From the NCBI GenBank assembly GCA_002340095.1, contig DDKS01000005.1, positions 14,259 to 78,258 of the forward strand: a stretch of 64,000 nt of DNA. Reading direction: 5' to 3'. Position numbers and translations under genes: made by a program. The first letter of the stretch is position 1. Each line of letters opens with the position of its first letter. Below, piece after piece: positions 8,122-16,790 of the stretch. A model generated the notes under the pieces. The model was not told where the DNA came from and searched no databases. It saw nothing but the letters and a program-made list of their open reading frames with translations. The stretch comes from Betaproteobacteria bacterium UBA2592. Lineage in GTDB: Bacteria; Pseudomonadota; Gammaproteobacteria; Burkholderiales; Rhodocyclaceae.

Positions 8122-9090
8122 ATGAAAACCACCTTCCTCGATTTTGAGCAGCCGATTGCCGAACTGGAAAACAAGATCGAAGCCCTGCGCTTTGGCCAGG
8201 AAGATTCCGCCGTCGACATTTCCGACGAGATCGAGCGGCTTTCGGAAAAAAGCAGGGCCCTGACCAAGGACATCTACGCCCGGCTCACGCCCTGGCAGAT
8301 TGCCCAGGTGGCCAGGCACCCTCAGCGCCCCTACACCCTCGATTACATCGAGCGCATCTTTACGGATTTCGAGGAGTTGCACGGCGACCGGGCTTTTGCC
8401 GACGACAAGGCCATCGTCGGCGGGCTGGCCCGCTTCAACGGCCAGCCCTGCGTCGTGATCGGCCACCAGAAAGGCCGCGATACCAAGGAAAAAATCCTGC
8501 GCAACTTCGGTATGCCCCGGCCCGAGGGCTACCGCAAGGCCCTGCGCCTGATGAAGCTGGCGGAGAAGTTCAGACTGCCCGTGTTCACCTTCGTGGACAC
8601 CCCCGGGGCCTATCCTGGCATCGATGCGGAGGAGCGGGGGCAGTCCGAGGCCATCGGCCGCAACCTGTATGAAATGGCCGGGCTCAAGACCCCCATCATC
8701 GTCACCATCATCGGTGAAGGGGGCTCCGGTGGCGCACTTGCCATTGCCGTGGGCGACGTGGTGCAGATGCTGCAGCATGCCACCTATTCGGTGATTTCCC
8801 CCGAAGGCTGTGCTTCCATCCTCTGGAAAAGCGCCGAAAAGGCCCCCGAAGCGGCCGAGATCATGGGCATCACTGCGGCGCGGCTGAAGTCCCTGGGCCT
8901 CATCGACAAGGTGGTCAACGAACCCTGCGGCGGCGCCCACCGGGATCACGGGCTGATGGCCCAGAACCTCCGGAAGGCGCTGCAGGACAGCCTCAAGCAG
9001 CTTTCCGGTTTGTCCACCGCCGAGCTGCTCGAAACCCGTTTCGAGCGCCTGATGGCCTATGGCCGCTTCAAGGAACAGGCTCCCCGCTGA
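8122..9090 (+). CDS. accA: Acetyl-CoA carboxylase carboxyltransferase subunit alpha
   Basis: A 322-residue protein of standard length for AccA, which with AccD transfers the carboxyl group from biotin-BCCP to acetyl-CoA to make malonyl-CoA, the committed step of fatty acid synthesis. The N-terminal helical opening (TFLDFEQPIAELENKIEALR), the family run GDRAFADDKAIVGGLARF, VDTPGAYPGIDAEERGQSEA and the oxyanion-hole stretch GEGGSGGALAIAVGD are all conserved. The start follows CCCGGG, a weak ribosome site. It overlaps tilS by 32 bases; the accA-tilS order is common in proteobacteria. Confidence 0.97.
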   Translation: MKTTFLDFEQPIAELENKIEALRFGQEDSAVDISDEIERLSEKSRALTKDIYARLTPWQIAQVARHPQRPYTLDYIERIFTDFEELHGDRAFADDKAIVGGLARFNGQPCVVIGHQKGRDTKEKILRNFGMPRPEGYRKALRLMKLAEKFRLPVFTFVDTPGAYPGIDAEERGQSEAIGRNLYEMAGLKTPIIVTIIGEGGSGGALAIAVGDVVQMLQHATYSVISPEGCASILWKSAEKAPEAAEIMGITAARLKSLGLIDKVVNEPCGGAHRDHGLMAQNLRKALQDSLKQLSGLSTAELLETRFERLMAYGRFKEQAPR

Positions 9091-10378
9091 TCTGTTCGCC
9101 GGGTCTGCGGCTCTACTGCAGGCCCACCTGCCCGCCGGGGCTGAACTTTGGGTCGGTCTCTCCGGCGGCCGCGACTCCGTCGTTCTCCTCCATCTTTGCC
9201 AGCGTCTCTGGCCCCGGGTGCGGGCCATTCACGTGCATCACGGCCTTTCTCCCCATGCCGACGCCTGGGTGGATTTCTGCCAGGCCCTGTGCCGGGAGCG
9301 GCAGATTCCCTTGTCGGTTGTCCGTGTCCAGGTCGAAGACCGGGCGGGCAGGGGGCTCGAAGCGGCTGCCCGGGAGGCCCGTTACCGGGCCTACCGGGAG
9401 AGTGGTGCCGGCTACCTGGCCCTCGGGCACCACCGTCAGGACCAGGTGGAGACCCTGTTGTTCAATCTATGCCGGGGCACTGGTGTAGCCGGGGCGGCGG
9501 CCATGCCGGCCTGCCGGCGGCGGGATGACCTCGTGCTGCTGCGGCCCTTGCTTGCCTGGGCCCCGGCGGATCTGGACCACTACGCCCGGGCTCGGGGGCT
9601 TGCCTGGGTCGAGGACGAGAGCAACCGGGATGTGCGCTACAGCCGCAATTACCTGCGCCGGGAGATCCTGCCGCGCCTGGCGCAGCACTTTCCCGGCGTC
9701 GAAGCCAGTCTGGCCCGGGCTGCCGGGCATTTTGCCGAGGCCCAGGAACTGCTGGACGAGCTTGCCCGCCAGGATGACGTCCGGATCGGAGCCCGGCGCG
9801 AACTCTTGCTGCAGCTGAGTCCGGCACGGCAGGCCAACTGGCTGCGCTGGTGGCTGCGCCAGGCGGGCTGGCAGGTGCCCGACGCGGCGGCGGCAACGGA
9901 ATGGCTGCGGCAACTGGCGGAGGCCGGAACGGAGGCTCGGGTCGAGTTGCCCTTGCCCCAGGGCTGGGTGCGCCTCTGGCAAGGGGGGCTTTACCGGGTG
10001 CCGCGGCAGGAGCCGCCCCGGTCCTGCGTCTGGGATGGCCGGGGTGTTCTGGACTGGGGTGGTGCGCAGTTGCGGCTGTTGCCTGCCTTGGGGGAGGGCC
10101 TGAGCCAGGCCAGGCTGGCCGGCCGGATGCTGGAGGTGCGTCTGCGCCAGGGAGGGGAGAGCCTCTGCCCCGGCCCCGGCCGGCCTCGCCGGCCCCTGAA
10201 GAAGCTGCTGCAGGAAAGCGGGATTCCACCCTGGGAGCGGCAGACCCTGCCCCTGCTTTATGTGGAGGGGGAGCTGGTGGCCTGTGTCGGGGTGGCCCTG
10301 GCGGCCGGGTGGCAGTGCGGGGTGGGAGAGCCGGGCTGGCTGCCCACCCTGGCGCCGGGGCTCAATCCAGGCCCTTGA
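9059..10378 (+). CDS. tilS: tRNA(Ile)-lysidine synthetase TilS
   Basis: A 439-residue enzyme that converts the wobble cytidine of the minor tRNA-Ile (CAU) to lysidine, so that it reads AUA. The PP-loop ATP pyrophosphatase motif SGGRDS is at residues 35-40, followed by HVHHGLSPHADAW, ALGHHRQDQVETLLFNLCRGTG and the NRDVRYSRNYLRREILPRL segment. The C-terminal domain with a basic RPLKKLLQESGIPPWERQTLPLLY motif is also present. The ATG lies inside the last codons of accA in another frame, which suggests reinitiation coupling. Its 3' end overlaps the convergent regulator gene by 17 bases. Confidence 0.95.
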   Translation: MAASRNRLPADLFAGSAALLQAHLPAGAELWVGLSGGRDSVVLLHLCQRLWPRVRAIHVHHGLSPHADAWVDFCQALCRERQIPLSVVRVQVEDRAGRGLEAAAREARYRAYRESGAGYLALGHHRQDQVETLLFNLCRGTGVAGAAAMPACRRRDDLVLLRPLLAWAPADLDHYARARGLAWVEDESNRDVRYSRNYLRREILPRLAQHFPGVEASLARAAGHFAEAQELLDELARQDDVRIGARRELLLQLSPARQANWLRWWLRQAGWQVPDAAAATEWLRQLAEAGTEARVELPLPQGWVRLWQGGLYRVPRQEPPRSCVWDGRGVLDWGGAQLRLLPALGEGLSQARLAGRMLEVRLRQGGESLCPGPGRPRRPLKKLLQESGIPPWERQTLPLLYVEGELVACVGVALAAGWQCGVGEPGWLPTLAPGLNPGP

Positions 10379-10964
10379 GCAGCTGGGCCAGTTCCACGGC
10401 GGTCTTGACTCCCATCTTTTCCAGCAGCCGGGCCCGGTGTACCTCGACGGTACGCATGCTGATGTGCAGCTCGTTTGCGATGATCTTGTTGAGCTTGCCG
10501 GCCAGGATCCGCTCCATGATCTGTCGCTCCCGGCCGGACAAGGTTTCCAGACGGCTGGTGATGGTCTGGGCCGAGGCCCGGGCATTACGCTGGCGCTCGT
10601 CGTGGGCCAGGGCCTCCATGACCCGGCTGACCAGCTCATTGTCGTTGAAGGGTTTTTCGAAAAAGTCGTAGGCCCCCTTCTTGAGGGCCGCCACGGCCAT
10701 GGGCACGTCCCCGTGGCCGGTGAGGAAGATCACCGGCAGGCGGATGCCCCGGGCCAGGAGGATGTCGAACAGTTCCAGACCGCTGGTGCCGGTCATGCGG
10801 ATGTCCAGCACGACACAGCCGCTCATGCGTTCCGGGTCGGCTGCCAGGAAGTCCTCGGCGCTGGCATAGCTGCGGCAAGGGATCTGGCGCGACTGGAGCA
10901 GCCAGGAGAGGGCGTCGCGGATGGCTTCGTCGTCATCCACCAGATGGGCATGGGGTGTCGTCAT
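10362..10964 (-). CDS. FixJ/DctR-type response regulator
   Basis: A 200-residue regulator. The receiver has VDDDEAIRD at residues 9-17, phospho-acceptor Asp54 in CVVLDIRMTGTSG and Lys in FFEKPFND. A LuxR-type helix-turn-helix covers ~137-195 (LSGRERQIMERILAGKLNKI and MRTVEVHRARLLEKMG). This FixJ/TtrR/DctR architecture is the partner usually found with PAS-containing DctS-like kinases. The start at MTTPHAHLVDDDE was preferred because residues upstream in frame are Pro/Ser-rich and unlike the family. It overlaps the kinase gene upstream by 32 bases. Likely target: the adjacent TRAP operon (inferred from position). Confidence 0.9.
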   Translation of the reverse strand: MTTPHAHLVDDDEAIRDALSWLLQSRQIPCRSYASAEDFLAADPERMSGCVVLDIRMTGTSGLELFDILLARGIRLPVIFLTGHGDVPMAVAALKKGAYDFFEKPFNDNELVSRVMEALAHDERQRNARASAQTITSRLETLSGRERQIMERILAGKLNKIIANELHISMRTVEVHRARLLEKMGVKTAVELAQLLKGLD

Positions 10965-12930
10965 GGGCTTCCTTGGGCAGGGTGAAGATGAAGGTGGTGC
11001 CCCGGCATCCGGGGCCTTGCCGGTTGGGCTCGAACCACAGGCGGCCACGGTGGAATTCTATGATGGAACGGCAGATGGAGAGTCCGATGCCCATGCCATC
11101 CGGCTTGGTGGTGAAGAAGGCCTCGAACAGGCGTCGGGCGGTTTCGGGCGGCAGGCCGCAGCCCTGGTCCCGCACCTGCACTTCCACCTCCTGGGGCAGA
11201 TTGCGCACCTGGATGACGATGCGGCGTTCCGGCAGCGGTGTGTCGGTCATGGCATCCATGGCGTTGCGCAGCAGGTTGAGCAGCACCTGCTCGATCATCA
11301 CCTGGTCTGCCATGATCGGGGGCAGGTCCGCTTCCGGCTCGAACTCGATGGTGACGTTCCGGGCCCGGGCATCGGCTTCGAGGAGGGCCAGGCTGTCCTC
11401 GATCACGTGTTCCAGGTGGCAGAGCTGCAGCTTGGGTTCGCTCTTGCGCACGAAGGCCTGTACCCGGCGGATGATCTCTCCGGCCCGCTGGGCCTGGCGG
11501 CTCAGCTTGTCCAGGGCGACCCGGATTTCCTCGGGCTGCCAGTTGTCGCCCGCCAGCCGGTTGGCGCAGCCGGTGGCGTAGCTGGCGATGGCGGCCAGGG
11601 GCTGGTTCAGTTCATGCGCCAGGGTCGAGGCCATCTCCCCCATGGTCACGAGCCGGGAGGTGAACTGCAGCTTTTCCTGCTGCTGCCGCGCCAGTTCTTC
11701 GGCCCGGCGCTTTTCCGTCACGTCGAGCACCGAGCCCATCCAGCCCACGTGGCGGCCGCTGCCATCGATCAGCGGTGCTTCGTAAATCAGGGCCCGGAAG
11801 GGGGAGCCGTCCTTGCGCCGGAAATTGATCTCGAAGCCGTCACTCGGGGCGTTGCCCGACAGCACGGCCCGGTTCAGAGCCATGGTTTCCTCGATCTCGT
11901 CTGGATCCCAGTAGGGCATGGGCGGTTTGTGGCCGATCAGCTCCTGGGCGGAAAAACCGGTCATCCGGCAAAAGGCCGGGTTTACGTAAACAATCGCACC
12001 TTCCAGGTCCCGGGCCCGCATGCCGGCGGTGAGGGAATCTTCCATGGCCTGGCGGAAGGCGTGTTCCTCGCGCAGGGCCGCTTCCACCTCCAGGCGCCGG
12101 CGGATCAGGCGGCGGATTGCCCAGAGGCTCCAGAACACGCCCAGGGACAAGCAGACGATGGCCACGGCCAGGATGCGCTGGGCCGTGTTGCTCGGGTTGC
12201 GGTAGGCCGTCACCTCCAGGGCCAGGCCGTAGCCGGGCGGATCCAGGGGGAGCAGGTAATTGAGGCTGGGCGTGCCTGCCACCCGGGATTTCGAGGCATA
12301 TTCGGTGCCGTTGTCGTCGATCAGCCGCACCCGGTATTTCTCGGCGAACCACCAGGGGACCTGGTTGCGCAGCAGGACTTCCAGATCCAGCTCGGCCAGC
12401 ATGAAACCCTGAAAATGCCGGCGGCTGAACACCGGGATGAGCAGGGGCTGCTTGGCGCCCTCCCTGCCCAGGGCGGGCGCGCCGTAGCTGGGCCGACCCA
12501 GGGCCCTGGCCTGCGCGTACAGGTCCCGGTATTCGGGGCGCAGGCTGATCGGAGCCTGGGCCGGCAGGGTGTCCGCCACCTGCAGCCGTTCGCGTACGAG
12601 GCTCAGGCGCGTCAGTTCAGGGGTGCTGTTGAGCAGATGCTGGCCGCGCAGCCGGAAAATGCTCTGCAGGTTCTCCCCGTCCAGATCCTGGGCCAGTTGT
12701 TGCAGCTGGCTTTCGGTGCCGGACAGGTGAAAGCGCAGGTTCTGTTCGAGCCAGAGCACATCACTGATCAGGATGGCCCGCTGTTCCTGCTGGTCGTTGC
12801 GGTGCAGCAGCCAGAGCAGGGCGATCACCGCGAGAATAAGCAGGGCCGTGCCCAGTTTGGGCAGGGCCAGCATCCAGCCCAGGCCGGAGGCAGGGGCAGG
12901 CGGGGGGATGGTTCCAGGGACTTCGGCCAT
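10933..12930 (-). CDS. DctS-like PAS sensor histidine kinase
   Basis: A 665-residue membrane kinase with a first helix at ~27-45, a periplasmic CHASE-like sensor region to ~265, a second helix (~270-292), a coiled segment, a PAS/PAC pair (~300-420, FCRMTGFSAQELIG, then FRALIYEAPLIDGSGRHVGW), HisKA with STLAHELNQPLAAIASY, and a HATPase domain with LLNLLRNAMDAM, RDQGCGLPP and GMGIGLSICRSII. The HELNQPL box and domain order match DctS/DctB-type sensors of C4-dicarboxylates. It is divergent from dctP, so the natural inference is control of that transporter; the ligand cannot be read from sequence. Confidence 0.9.
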   Translation of the reverse strand: MAEVPGTIPPPAPASGLGWMLALPKLGTALLILAVIALLWLLHRNDQQEQRAILISDVLWLEQNLRFHLSGTESQLQQLAQDLDGENLQSIFRLRGQHLLNSTPELTRLSLVRERLQVADTLPAQAPISLRPEYRDLYAQARALGRPSYGAPALGREGAKQPLLIPVFSRRHFQGFMLAELDLEVLLRNQVPWWFAEKYRVRLIDDNGTEYASKSRVAGTPSLNYLLPLDPPGYGLALEVTAYRNPSNTAQRILAVAIVCLSLGVFWSLWAIRRLIRRRLEVEAALREEHAFRQAMEDSLTAGMRARDLEGAIVYVNPAFCRMTGFSAQELIGHKPPMPYWDPDEIEETMALNRAVLSGNAPSDGFEINFRRKDGSPFRALIYEAPLIDGSGRHVGWMGSVLDVTEKRRAEELARQQQEKLQFTSRLVTMGEMASTLAHELNQPLAAIASYATGCANRLAGDNWQPEEIRVALDKLSRQAQRAGEIIRRVQAFVRKSEPKLQLCHLEHVIEDSLALLEADARARNVTIEFEPEADLPPIMADQVMIEQVLLNLLRNAMDAMTDTPLPERRIVIQVRNLPQEVEVQVRDQGCGLPPETARRLFEAFFTTKPDGMGIGLSICRSIIEFHRGRLWFEPNRQGPGCRGTTFIFTLPKEAHDDTPCPSGG

Positions 12931-13010
12931 GGGGGCATCTTAACCGAAGCCTCGCATACCGGCAGGTCCGGAGTCGGCCAGGGAGAGGCGCTGTCTGTGG
13001 GTTTCCACAA

Positions 13011-13071
13011 TTCCGGTATCACCTTTGGCGTGGCGATAATGCGCGCTCGCCTGTTTCGGGCGATGCGAGCG
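13011..13071 (+). promoter_or_regulatory. Candidate dctP promoter region with downstream inverted repeat
   Basis: A GATAAT -10-like hexamer (13035-13040) has a poor TTCCGG -35 at 18 bases spacing, as expected for an activator-dependent promoter. Just downstream, CGCTCGC (13044-13050) and GCGAGCG (13065-13071) form an inverted repeat that could be an operator or leader hairpin. Confidence 0.35.
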
Positions 13072-13098
13072 TTCATCCAAATCACTGGAGGAGAAAAA

Positions 13099-14103
13099 AT
13101 GAAAATTTCTTCACTGCTGTTCGGTCTCCTGGCCTGTGCCGTGACCGCCACGGCTTCCGCGCAACAGCCTATCGTCATCAAGTTCAGCCACGTGGTGGCC
13201 CAGGATACCCCGAAGGGCAAGGCGGCCGATTTCTTCGCCAAGCGTGCCGGCGAGCTGACCAAGGGCAAGGTCAAGGTCGAGGTCTATCCCAACAGCACCC
13301 TGTACAAGGACAAGGAAGAGATGGAGGCCCTGCAACTGGGCGCGGTGCAGATGCTGGCACCCTCCCTGGCCAAGTTCGGTCCGCTGGGGGTGCGCGAGTT
13401 CGAAGTGTTCGATTTGCCCTACATTTTTGACGGCTACGACGATCTGCACAAGGTCACCAATGGTCCCGTGGGCAAGCAACTGCTCGCCAAGCTGGAACCC
13501 AAGGGCGTGACCGGCCTGGCCTTCTGGGATAACGGCTTCAAGTCCTTCTCCGCCAACACTCCCATCAAGGTGCCTGCCGACCTGAAGGGCAAGAAGATGC
13601 GCATCCAGTCCTCCAAGGTGCTGGAGGAGCAGATGCGGGCCCTCGGGGCCATGCCTCAGGTGATGGCCTTCTCCGAGGTGTATCAGGCGCTGCAGACCGG
13701 CGTGGTGGACGGTACCGAGAACCCCATTTCCAACCTCTACACCCAGAAGATGCATGAGGTACAGAAGCACCTGTCCCTGACTGAGCATGGTTACCTGGGC
13801 TATGCGGTGATCACCAACAAGAAGTTCTGGGATGGCCTGCCTGCCGATGTGCGCGGCCAGCTGGAACAGGCCATGAAGGAGGCCACCGACTACGCCAACA
13901 AGATCGCCAAGGAAGAGAACGACGCTTCCCTGGCTGCCGTGAAGAAGTCCGGCAAGACCGCTGTCCATGTGCCCACGGCGGACGAGAAGCTGGCCTTCAA
14001 GCGCGCCCTGGTGCCGGTGCACATGAAGATGGAATCCCGTATCGGTGCCCCACTGATCCAGTCCATCTACAAGGAAACCGGGTTCGATCCCAACAAGCTC
14101 TGA
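13099..14103 (+). CDS. dctP: TRAP transporter substrate-binding protein DctP
   Basis: A 334-residue periplasmic binding protein of the TRAP DctP family. A Sec signal peptide (MKISSLLFGLLACAVTATASA) is followed by mature QQPIVIKFSHVVAQDTPKGK. The family arginine region (GKKMRIQSSKVLEEQMRALG), which contacts the carboxylate of the ligand, and EVYQALQTGVVDGTENPISN are present. C4-dicarboxylates (malate, succinate, fumarate) are the likely ligands, from close resemblance to DctP and the adjacent DctS/DctR pair. GGAGGAG precedes the ATG. It is first in dctPQM, but a strong terminator separates it from dctQ. Confidence 0.93.
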   Translation: MKISSLLFGLLACAVTATASAQQPIVIKFSHVVAQDTPKGKAADFFAKRAGELTKGKVKVEVYPNSTLYKDKEEMEALQLGAVQMLAPSLAKFGPLGVREFEVFDLPYIFDGYDDLHKVTNGPVGKQLLAKLEPKGVTGLAFWDNGFKSFSANTPIKVPADLKGKKMRIQSSKVLEEQMRALGAMPQVMAFSEVYQALQTGVVDGTENPISNLYTQKMHEVQKHLSLTEHGYLGYAVITNKKFWDGLPADVRGQLEQAMKEATDYANKIAKEENDASLAAVKKSGKTAVHVPTADEKLAFKRALVPVHMKMESRIGAPLIQSIYKETGFDPNKL

Positions 14104-14116
14104 TTCCGGTGACTGG

Positions 14117-14156
14117 AAAAAACACCCGTCTTCCGCGAGGAAGCGGGTGTTTTTTT
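14117..14156 (+). terminator. Intra-operon terminator/attenuator between dctP and dctQ
   Basis: AAAAAACACCCG pairs with CGGGTGTTTTTT, enclosing a second helix CTTCC-GCGA-GGAAG with one bulged base, and ends in a T run. It begins 13 bases after the dctP stop and ends 15 bases before the dctQ ATG. It should give more dctP than dctQM transcript. Confidence 0.85.
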
Positions 14157-14170
14157 GAAGGAGACGTTCC

Positions 14171-14887
14171 ATGAACAAGATTCTTGACCGCCTGGAAGAG
14201 ATCCTGATCGGCAGCCTGATGGCGGTGTCGACCGTGGTGATCTTCGTTTCGGTGGTGCATCGCTACCTGTCCGGTTATGCCATTCCCGGCCTGCAGGACT
14301 GGTTGCTGTCCATCAATCTGGGATGGGCCCAGGAGCTATGCATCATCCTGTTCGTCTGGATGGCCAAGTTCGGTGCCGCCTACGGGGTGCGTACCGGTAT
14401 CCACGTGGGGGTGGACATCCTCCTGAACAAGCTCGGTGGAACCCCCCGGGCCTTCCTGATCCAGGTGGGTCTGATCTGTGGCGTGATCTTCACCGGCCTG
14501 ATTGGCTATTTCGGTGCCGCCTTCGTCTGGGAAAACGGGATGGCCTACGAGTATTACCGGCTGATCGGTGTGGAAAACACGAATTTCTATGAAGGGCCCA
14601 CCACCCCGGACCTGGAGTGGCCGACCTGGATCGTCTATTCCGCCGTGCCCCTGGGGTCGTTCCTGATGTGCTTCCGGTTCCTGCAGGTCATGGTGAGCTT
14701 TGCCCGCACGGGAGAGTTGCCGCAGCACAACCACGGCCATGTGGAGGGGCTGGATGACGCCACCGAGACCCTGTCCGTGGGTGAGGCTATCGAGATCGCC
14801 GAGGAAATCGAGCACCGGCATGCCGGCATGAGTGACGAGGAATGGGCCCGCCGCCATCCCGCGCAGGGCAAGACGAAGGAGCAGTGA
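14171..14887 (+). CDS. dctQ: TRAP transporter small permease DctQ
   Basis: A 238-residue membrane protein with four hydrophobic helices (~13-37, 50-68, 95-120 and 155-175), matching the DctQ family. Family marks are VVHRYL after helix 1 and the WAQELCIILFVWMAKFGAAYG stretch around helix 2. An extended, acidic cytoplasmic tail of about 60 residues (from RTGELPQHNHGH to the end, rich in Glu/Asp) makes it longer than many family members. GAAGGAG lies 8 bases upstream of the ATG. It works with DctM as the membrane unit driven by the sodium gradient. Confidence 0.9.
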   Translation: MNKILDRLEEILIGSLMAVSTVVIFVSVVHRYLSGYAIPGLQDWLLSINLGWAQELCIILFVWMAKFGAAYGVRTGIHVGVDILLNKLGGTPRAFLIQVGLICGVIFTGLIGYFGAAFVWENGMAYEYYRLIGVENTNFYEGPTTPDLEWPTWIVYSAVPLGSFLMCFRFLQVMVSFARTGELPQHNHGHVEGLDDATETLSVGEAIEIAEEIEHRHAGMSDEEWARRHPAQGKTKEQ

Positions 14888-14890
14888 GCC

Positions 14891-16177
14891 ATGGCAAATA
14901 CCCTGATCATTTTCGGCATGCTGGTGGTCCTGATGGCCATTGGCATGCCGGTGGGCGTGGCCCTCGGCCTGACCGTGCTCACCTTCATGTTTTCCTTTAC
15001 TTCCGTGCCCCTGGAGTCGGTGGCGCTGAAAATGTTCACTGGCATCGAGAAGTTCGAGATCATGGCGATCCCGTTCTTCATCCTGGCCGGCAACTTCCTC
15101 ACCCATGGGGGGGTGGCGCGGCGCATGATCAACTTCGCCACTTCGATGGTGGGCCACCTGCGCGGCGGCCTGGGCATGTCGGCGGTGCTGGCCTGTGCGC
15201 TGTTCGCGGCGGTTTCCGGTTCTTCCCCTGCTACCGTGGTGGCCATCGGCTCCATCCTGATCCCGGCCATGATCAAGCAGGGCTTTCCCCTGCGCTTTAG
15301 CGCCGGGGTGGTGGCTTCGGCCGGCGGCCTTGGCATTCTGATCCCGCCTTCCATCGTCATGGTGATGTATGCCGTGACCACCAACTCCTCCGTGGGCGCC
15401 CTGTTCATGGCGGGCGTGGTGCCCGGCGTGCTCTTGGCCCTCATGCTGGGGCTGTGCACCTGGTATGTGGCGAAGAAGAACAACTATCCCACCCTGCCCC
15501 GGGCCTCCTGGGGGGAGCGTTGGCGAAACTTCCGCTCCGCCTTCTGGGGGCTGATGCTGATCGTGGTGGTGATGGGGGGCATCTACTCCGGCATGTTCAC
15601 CCCCACCGAGGCGGCGGCCATGAGCGCGGTTTACGCCTTCTTCATCGCCGTGTTCGTGTACAAGGACCTGAGCTTCAAGCAGATCCCCAAGGTGCTGCTC
15701 GATTCGGCCAACATGAGCGCCATGCTGCTGTTCATCATCGCCAGTGCCGTGCTGTTCTCCTTCATCCTGACCTCGGAGCAGATTCCCCAGCGCATGGCCG
15801 ATGCCATCGTCGCCAGCGGCCTGGGTCCGGTGGGCTTCCTGCTCGTGGTGAACCTGCTGCTGCTGGTGGCCGGTGCGTTGATGGAGCCGTCCTCCATCAT
15901 CCTGATCCTGGCCCCCATCCTGTTCCCGGTGGCCGTGGCCCTGGGCATCGATCCCATCCACTTCGGGGTGATGATCACGGTGAACATGGAGATTGGCATG
16001 ATCACACCGCCGGTGGGCCTCAATCTGTTCGTGGCCAGCGGCGTCACCCACGCGGGCATGACCGAGATGAGCAAGGCGGTGCTGCCCTGGCTCTACACCA
16101 TGTTCATCTTCCTGGTGATGGTGACTTACATTCCCGAAATTTCCCTGGCCCTGCCGCGGGCCCTGGGCATGATGTAA
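14891..16177 (+). CDS. dctM: TRAP transporter large permease DctM
   Basis: A 428-residue polytopic transporter of the DctM family (ion transporter superfamily) with about 12 hydrophobic segments. Conserved runs include MPVGVALGLTVLTFMF, PFFILAGNFLTHGGVARRMI, AVSGSSPATVVAIGSILIPAM, GILIPPSIVMVMYAVTTNSS and MITPPVGLNLFVASGVT. Length is standard. The ATG is 3 bases after the dctQ stop, and AAGGAG inside the end of dctQ is its ribosome site. A terminator follows. Confidence 0.95.
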   Translation: MANTLIIFGMLVVLMAIGMPVGVALGLTVLTFMFSFTSVPLESVALKMFTGIEKFEIMAIPFFILAGNFLTHGGVARRMINFATSMVGHLRGGLGMSAVLACALFAAVSGSSPATVVAIGSILIPAMIKQGFPLRFSAGVVASAGGLGILIPPSIVMVMYAVTTNSSVGALFMAGVVPGVLLALMLGLCTWYVAKKNNYPTLPRASWGERWRNFRSAFWGLMLIVVVMGGIYSGMFTPTEAAAMSAVYAFFIAVFVYKDLSFKQIPKVLLDSANMSAMLLFIIASAVLFSFILTSEQIPQRMADAIVASGLGPVGFLLVVNLLLLVAGALMEPSSIILILAPILFPVAVALGIDPIHFGVMITVNMEIGMITPPVGLNLFVASGVTHAGMTEMSKAVLPWLYTMFIFLVMVTYIPEISLALPRALGMM

Positions 16178-16204
16178 GTCCGCAGAGTCTTCCTTGCGTT
16201 GTTT

Positions 16205-16232
16205 GCCCCGGCTTTGTCCGGGGCGTTTTTTT
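16205..16232 (+). terminator. Terminator of the dctPQM operon
   Basis: A 7-base perfect stem GCCCCGG/CCGGGGC with a 6-base loop, followed by GTTTTTTTT. It lies 28 bases after the dctM stop and just before the ndk promoter region. Confidence 0.85.
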
Positions 16233-16242
16233 TCCACTCTGG

Positions 16243-16248
16243 TAAAAT
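16243..16248 (+). promoter_or_regulatory. Candidate -10 element of ndk
   Basis: TAAAAT in the context GGTAAAATCCG, 38 bases before the ndk ATG. No good -35 is visible because the upstream bases belong to the dctM terminator. Confidence 0.35.
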
Positions 16249-16285
16249 CCGAAGCTTTTTAACCCCTCGTTTTGCGGAGCATTTC

Positions 16286-16714
16286 ATGGCTATCGAACGT
16301 ACTTTGTCCATCATCAAGCCCGACGCCGTCAAGAAGAACGTCATCGGCAAGATCTATTCCCGCTTCGAATCCAACGGCCTGAAAATCGTGGCCTCCAAGA
16401 TGACCTGGCTGTCTGCCCAGGAGGCTGGCCAGTTCTACGCCGTGCACAAGGAGCGCCCCTTCTTCAAGGATCTGGTCGAGTTCATGACTTCCGGCCCCGT
16501 GATGATCCAGGTGCTCGAAGGTGAGAATGCCATTGCCAAGAACCGCGAGCTGATGGGCGCTACCGACCCCAAGAAAGCCGAGCCCGGCACCATTCGCGCC
16601 GACTTCGCCGAATCCATCGACGCCAATGCCGTGCATGGTTCCGATGGGCCCGACACCGCTGCCGTGGAAATCGCCTTCTTCTTCCCCGGCATGAACGTCT
16701 ATAGCGGCCGCTGA
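16286..16714 (+). CDS. ndk: Nucleoside diphosphate kinase
   Basis: A 142-residue enzyme, standard for bacterial Ndk, which transfers the gamma phosphate of ATP onto NDPs through a phosphohistidine. It opens with ERTLSIIKPDAVKKNVIGKI, the nucleotide-binding PGTIRADFAES run is present, and the catalytic His lies in NAVHGSDGPDTA. GCGGAGC upstream of the ATG is a fair ribosome site. The gene is followed by its own terminator, so rlmN and later genes probably have read-through or separate transcription. Confidence 0.97.
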   Translation: MAIERTLSIIKPDAVKKNVIGKIYSRFESNGLKIVASKMTWLSAQEAGQFYAVHKERPFFKDLVEFMTSGPVMIQVLEGENAIAKNRELMGATDPKKAEPGTIRADFAESIDANAVHGSDGPDTAAVEIAFFFPGMNVYSGR

Positions 16715-16740
16715 TCGCCGCCGCTGCCAGGCAGGAAGCG

Positions 16741-16764
16741 CCGGAGGTCGCCTCCGGGTTTTCT
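16741..16764 (+). terminator. Terminator after ndk
   Basis: A perfect 7-base stem CCGGAGG/CCTCCGG with a 3-base loop, then GTTTTCT. It lies 27 bases before the rlmN ATG. Confidence 0.7.
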
Positions 16765-16790
16765 GCCCTGGTGTTGCCAGCAGGTAATTC

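Noticed and set aside
13020..13045. Possible sigma-54 promoter (GG...GC) ahead of dctP
   Set aside because: The GG and GC doublets are 12 or 9 bases apart rather than the required 10, so the -24/-12 spacing fails.
10921..13098. Long upstream in-frame extension of dctP across the divergent kinase gene
   Set aside because: dctP has a clear signal peptide and ribosome site at 13099; the extension is antisense to the DctS-like kinase.
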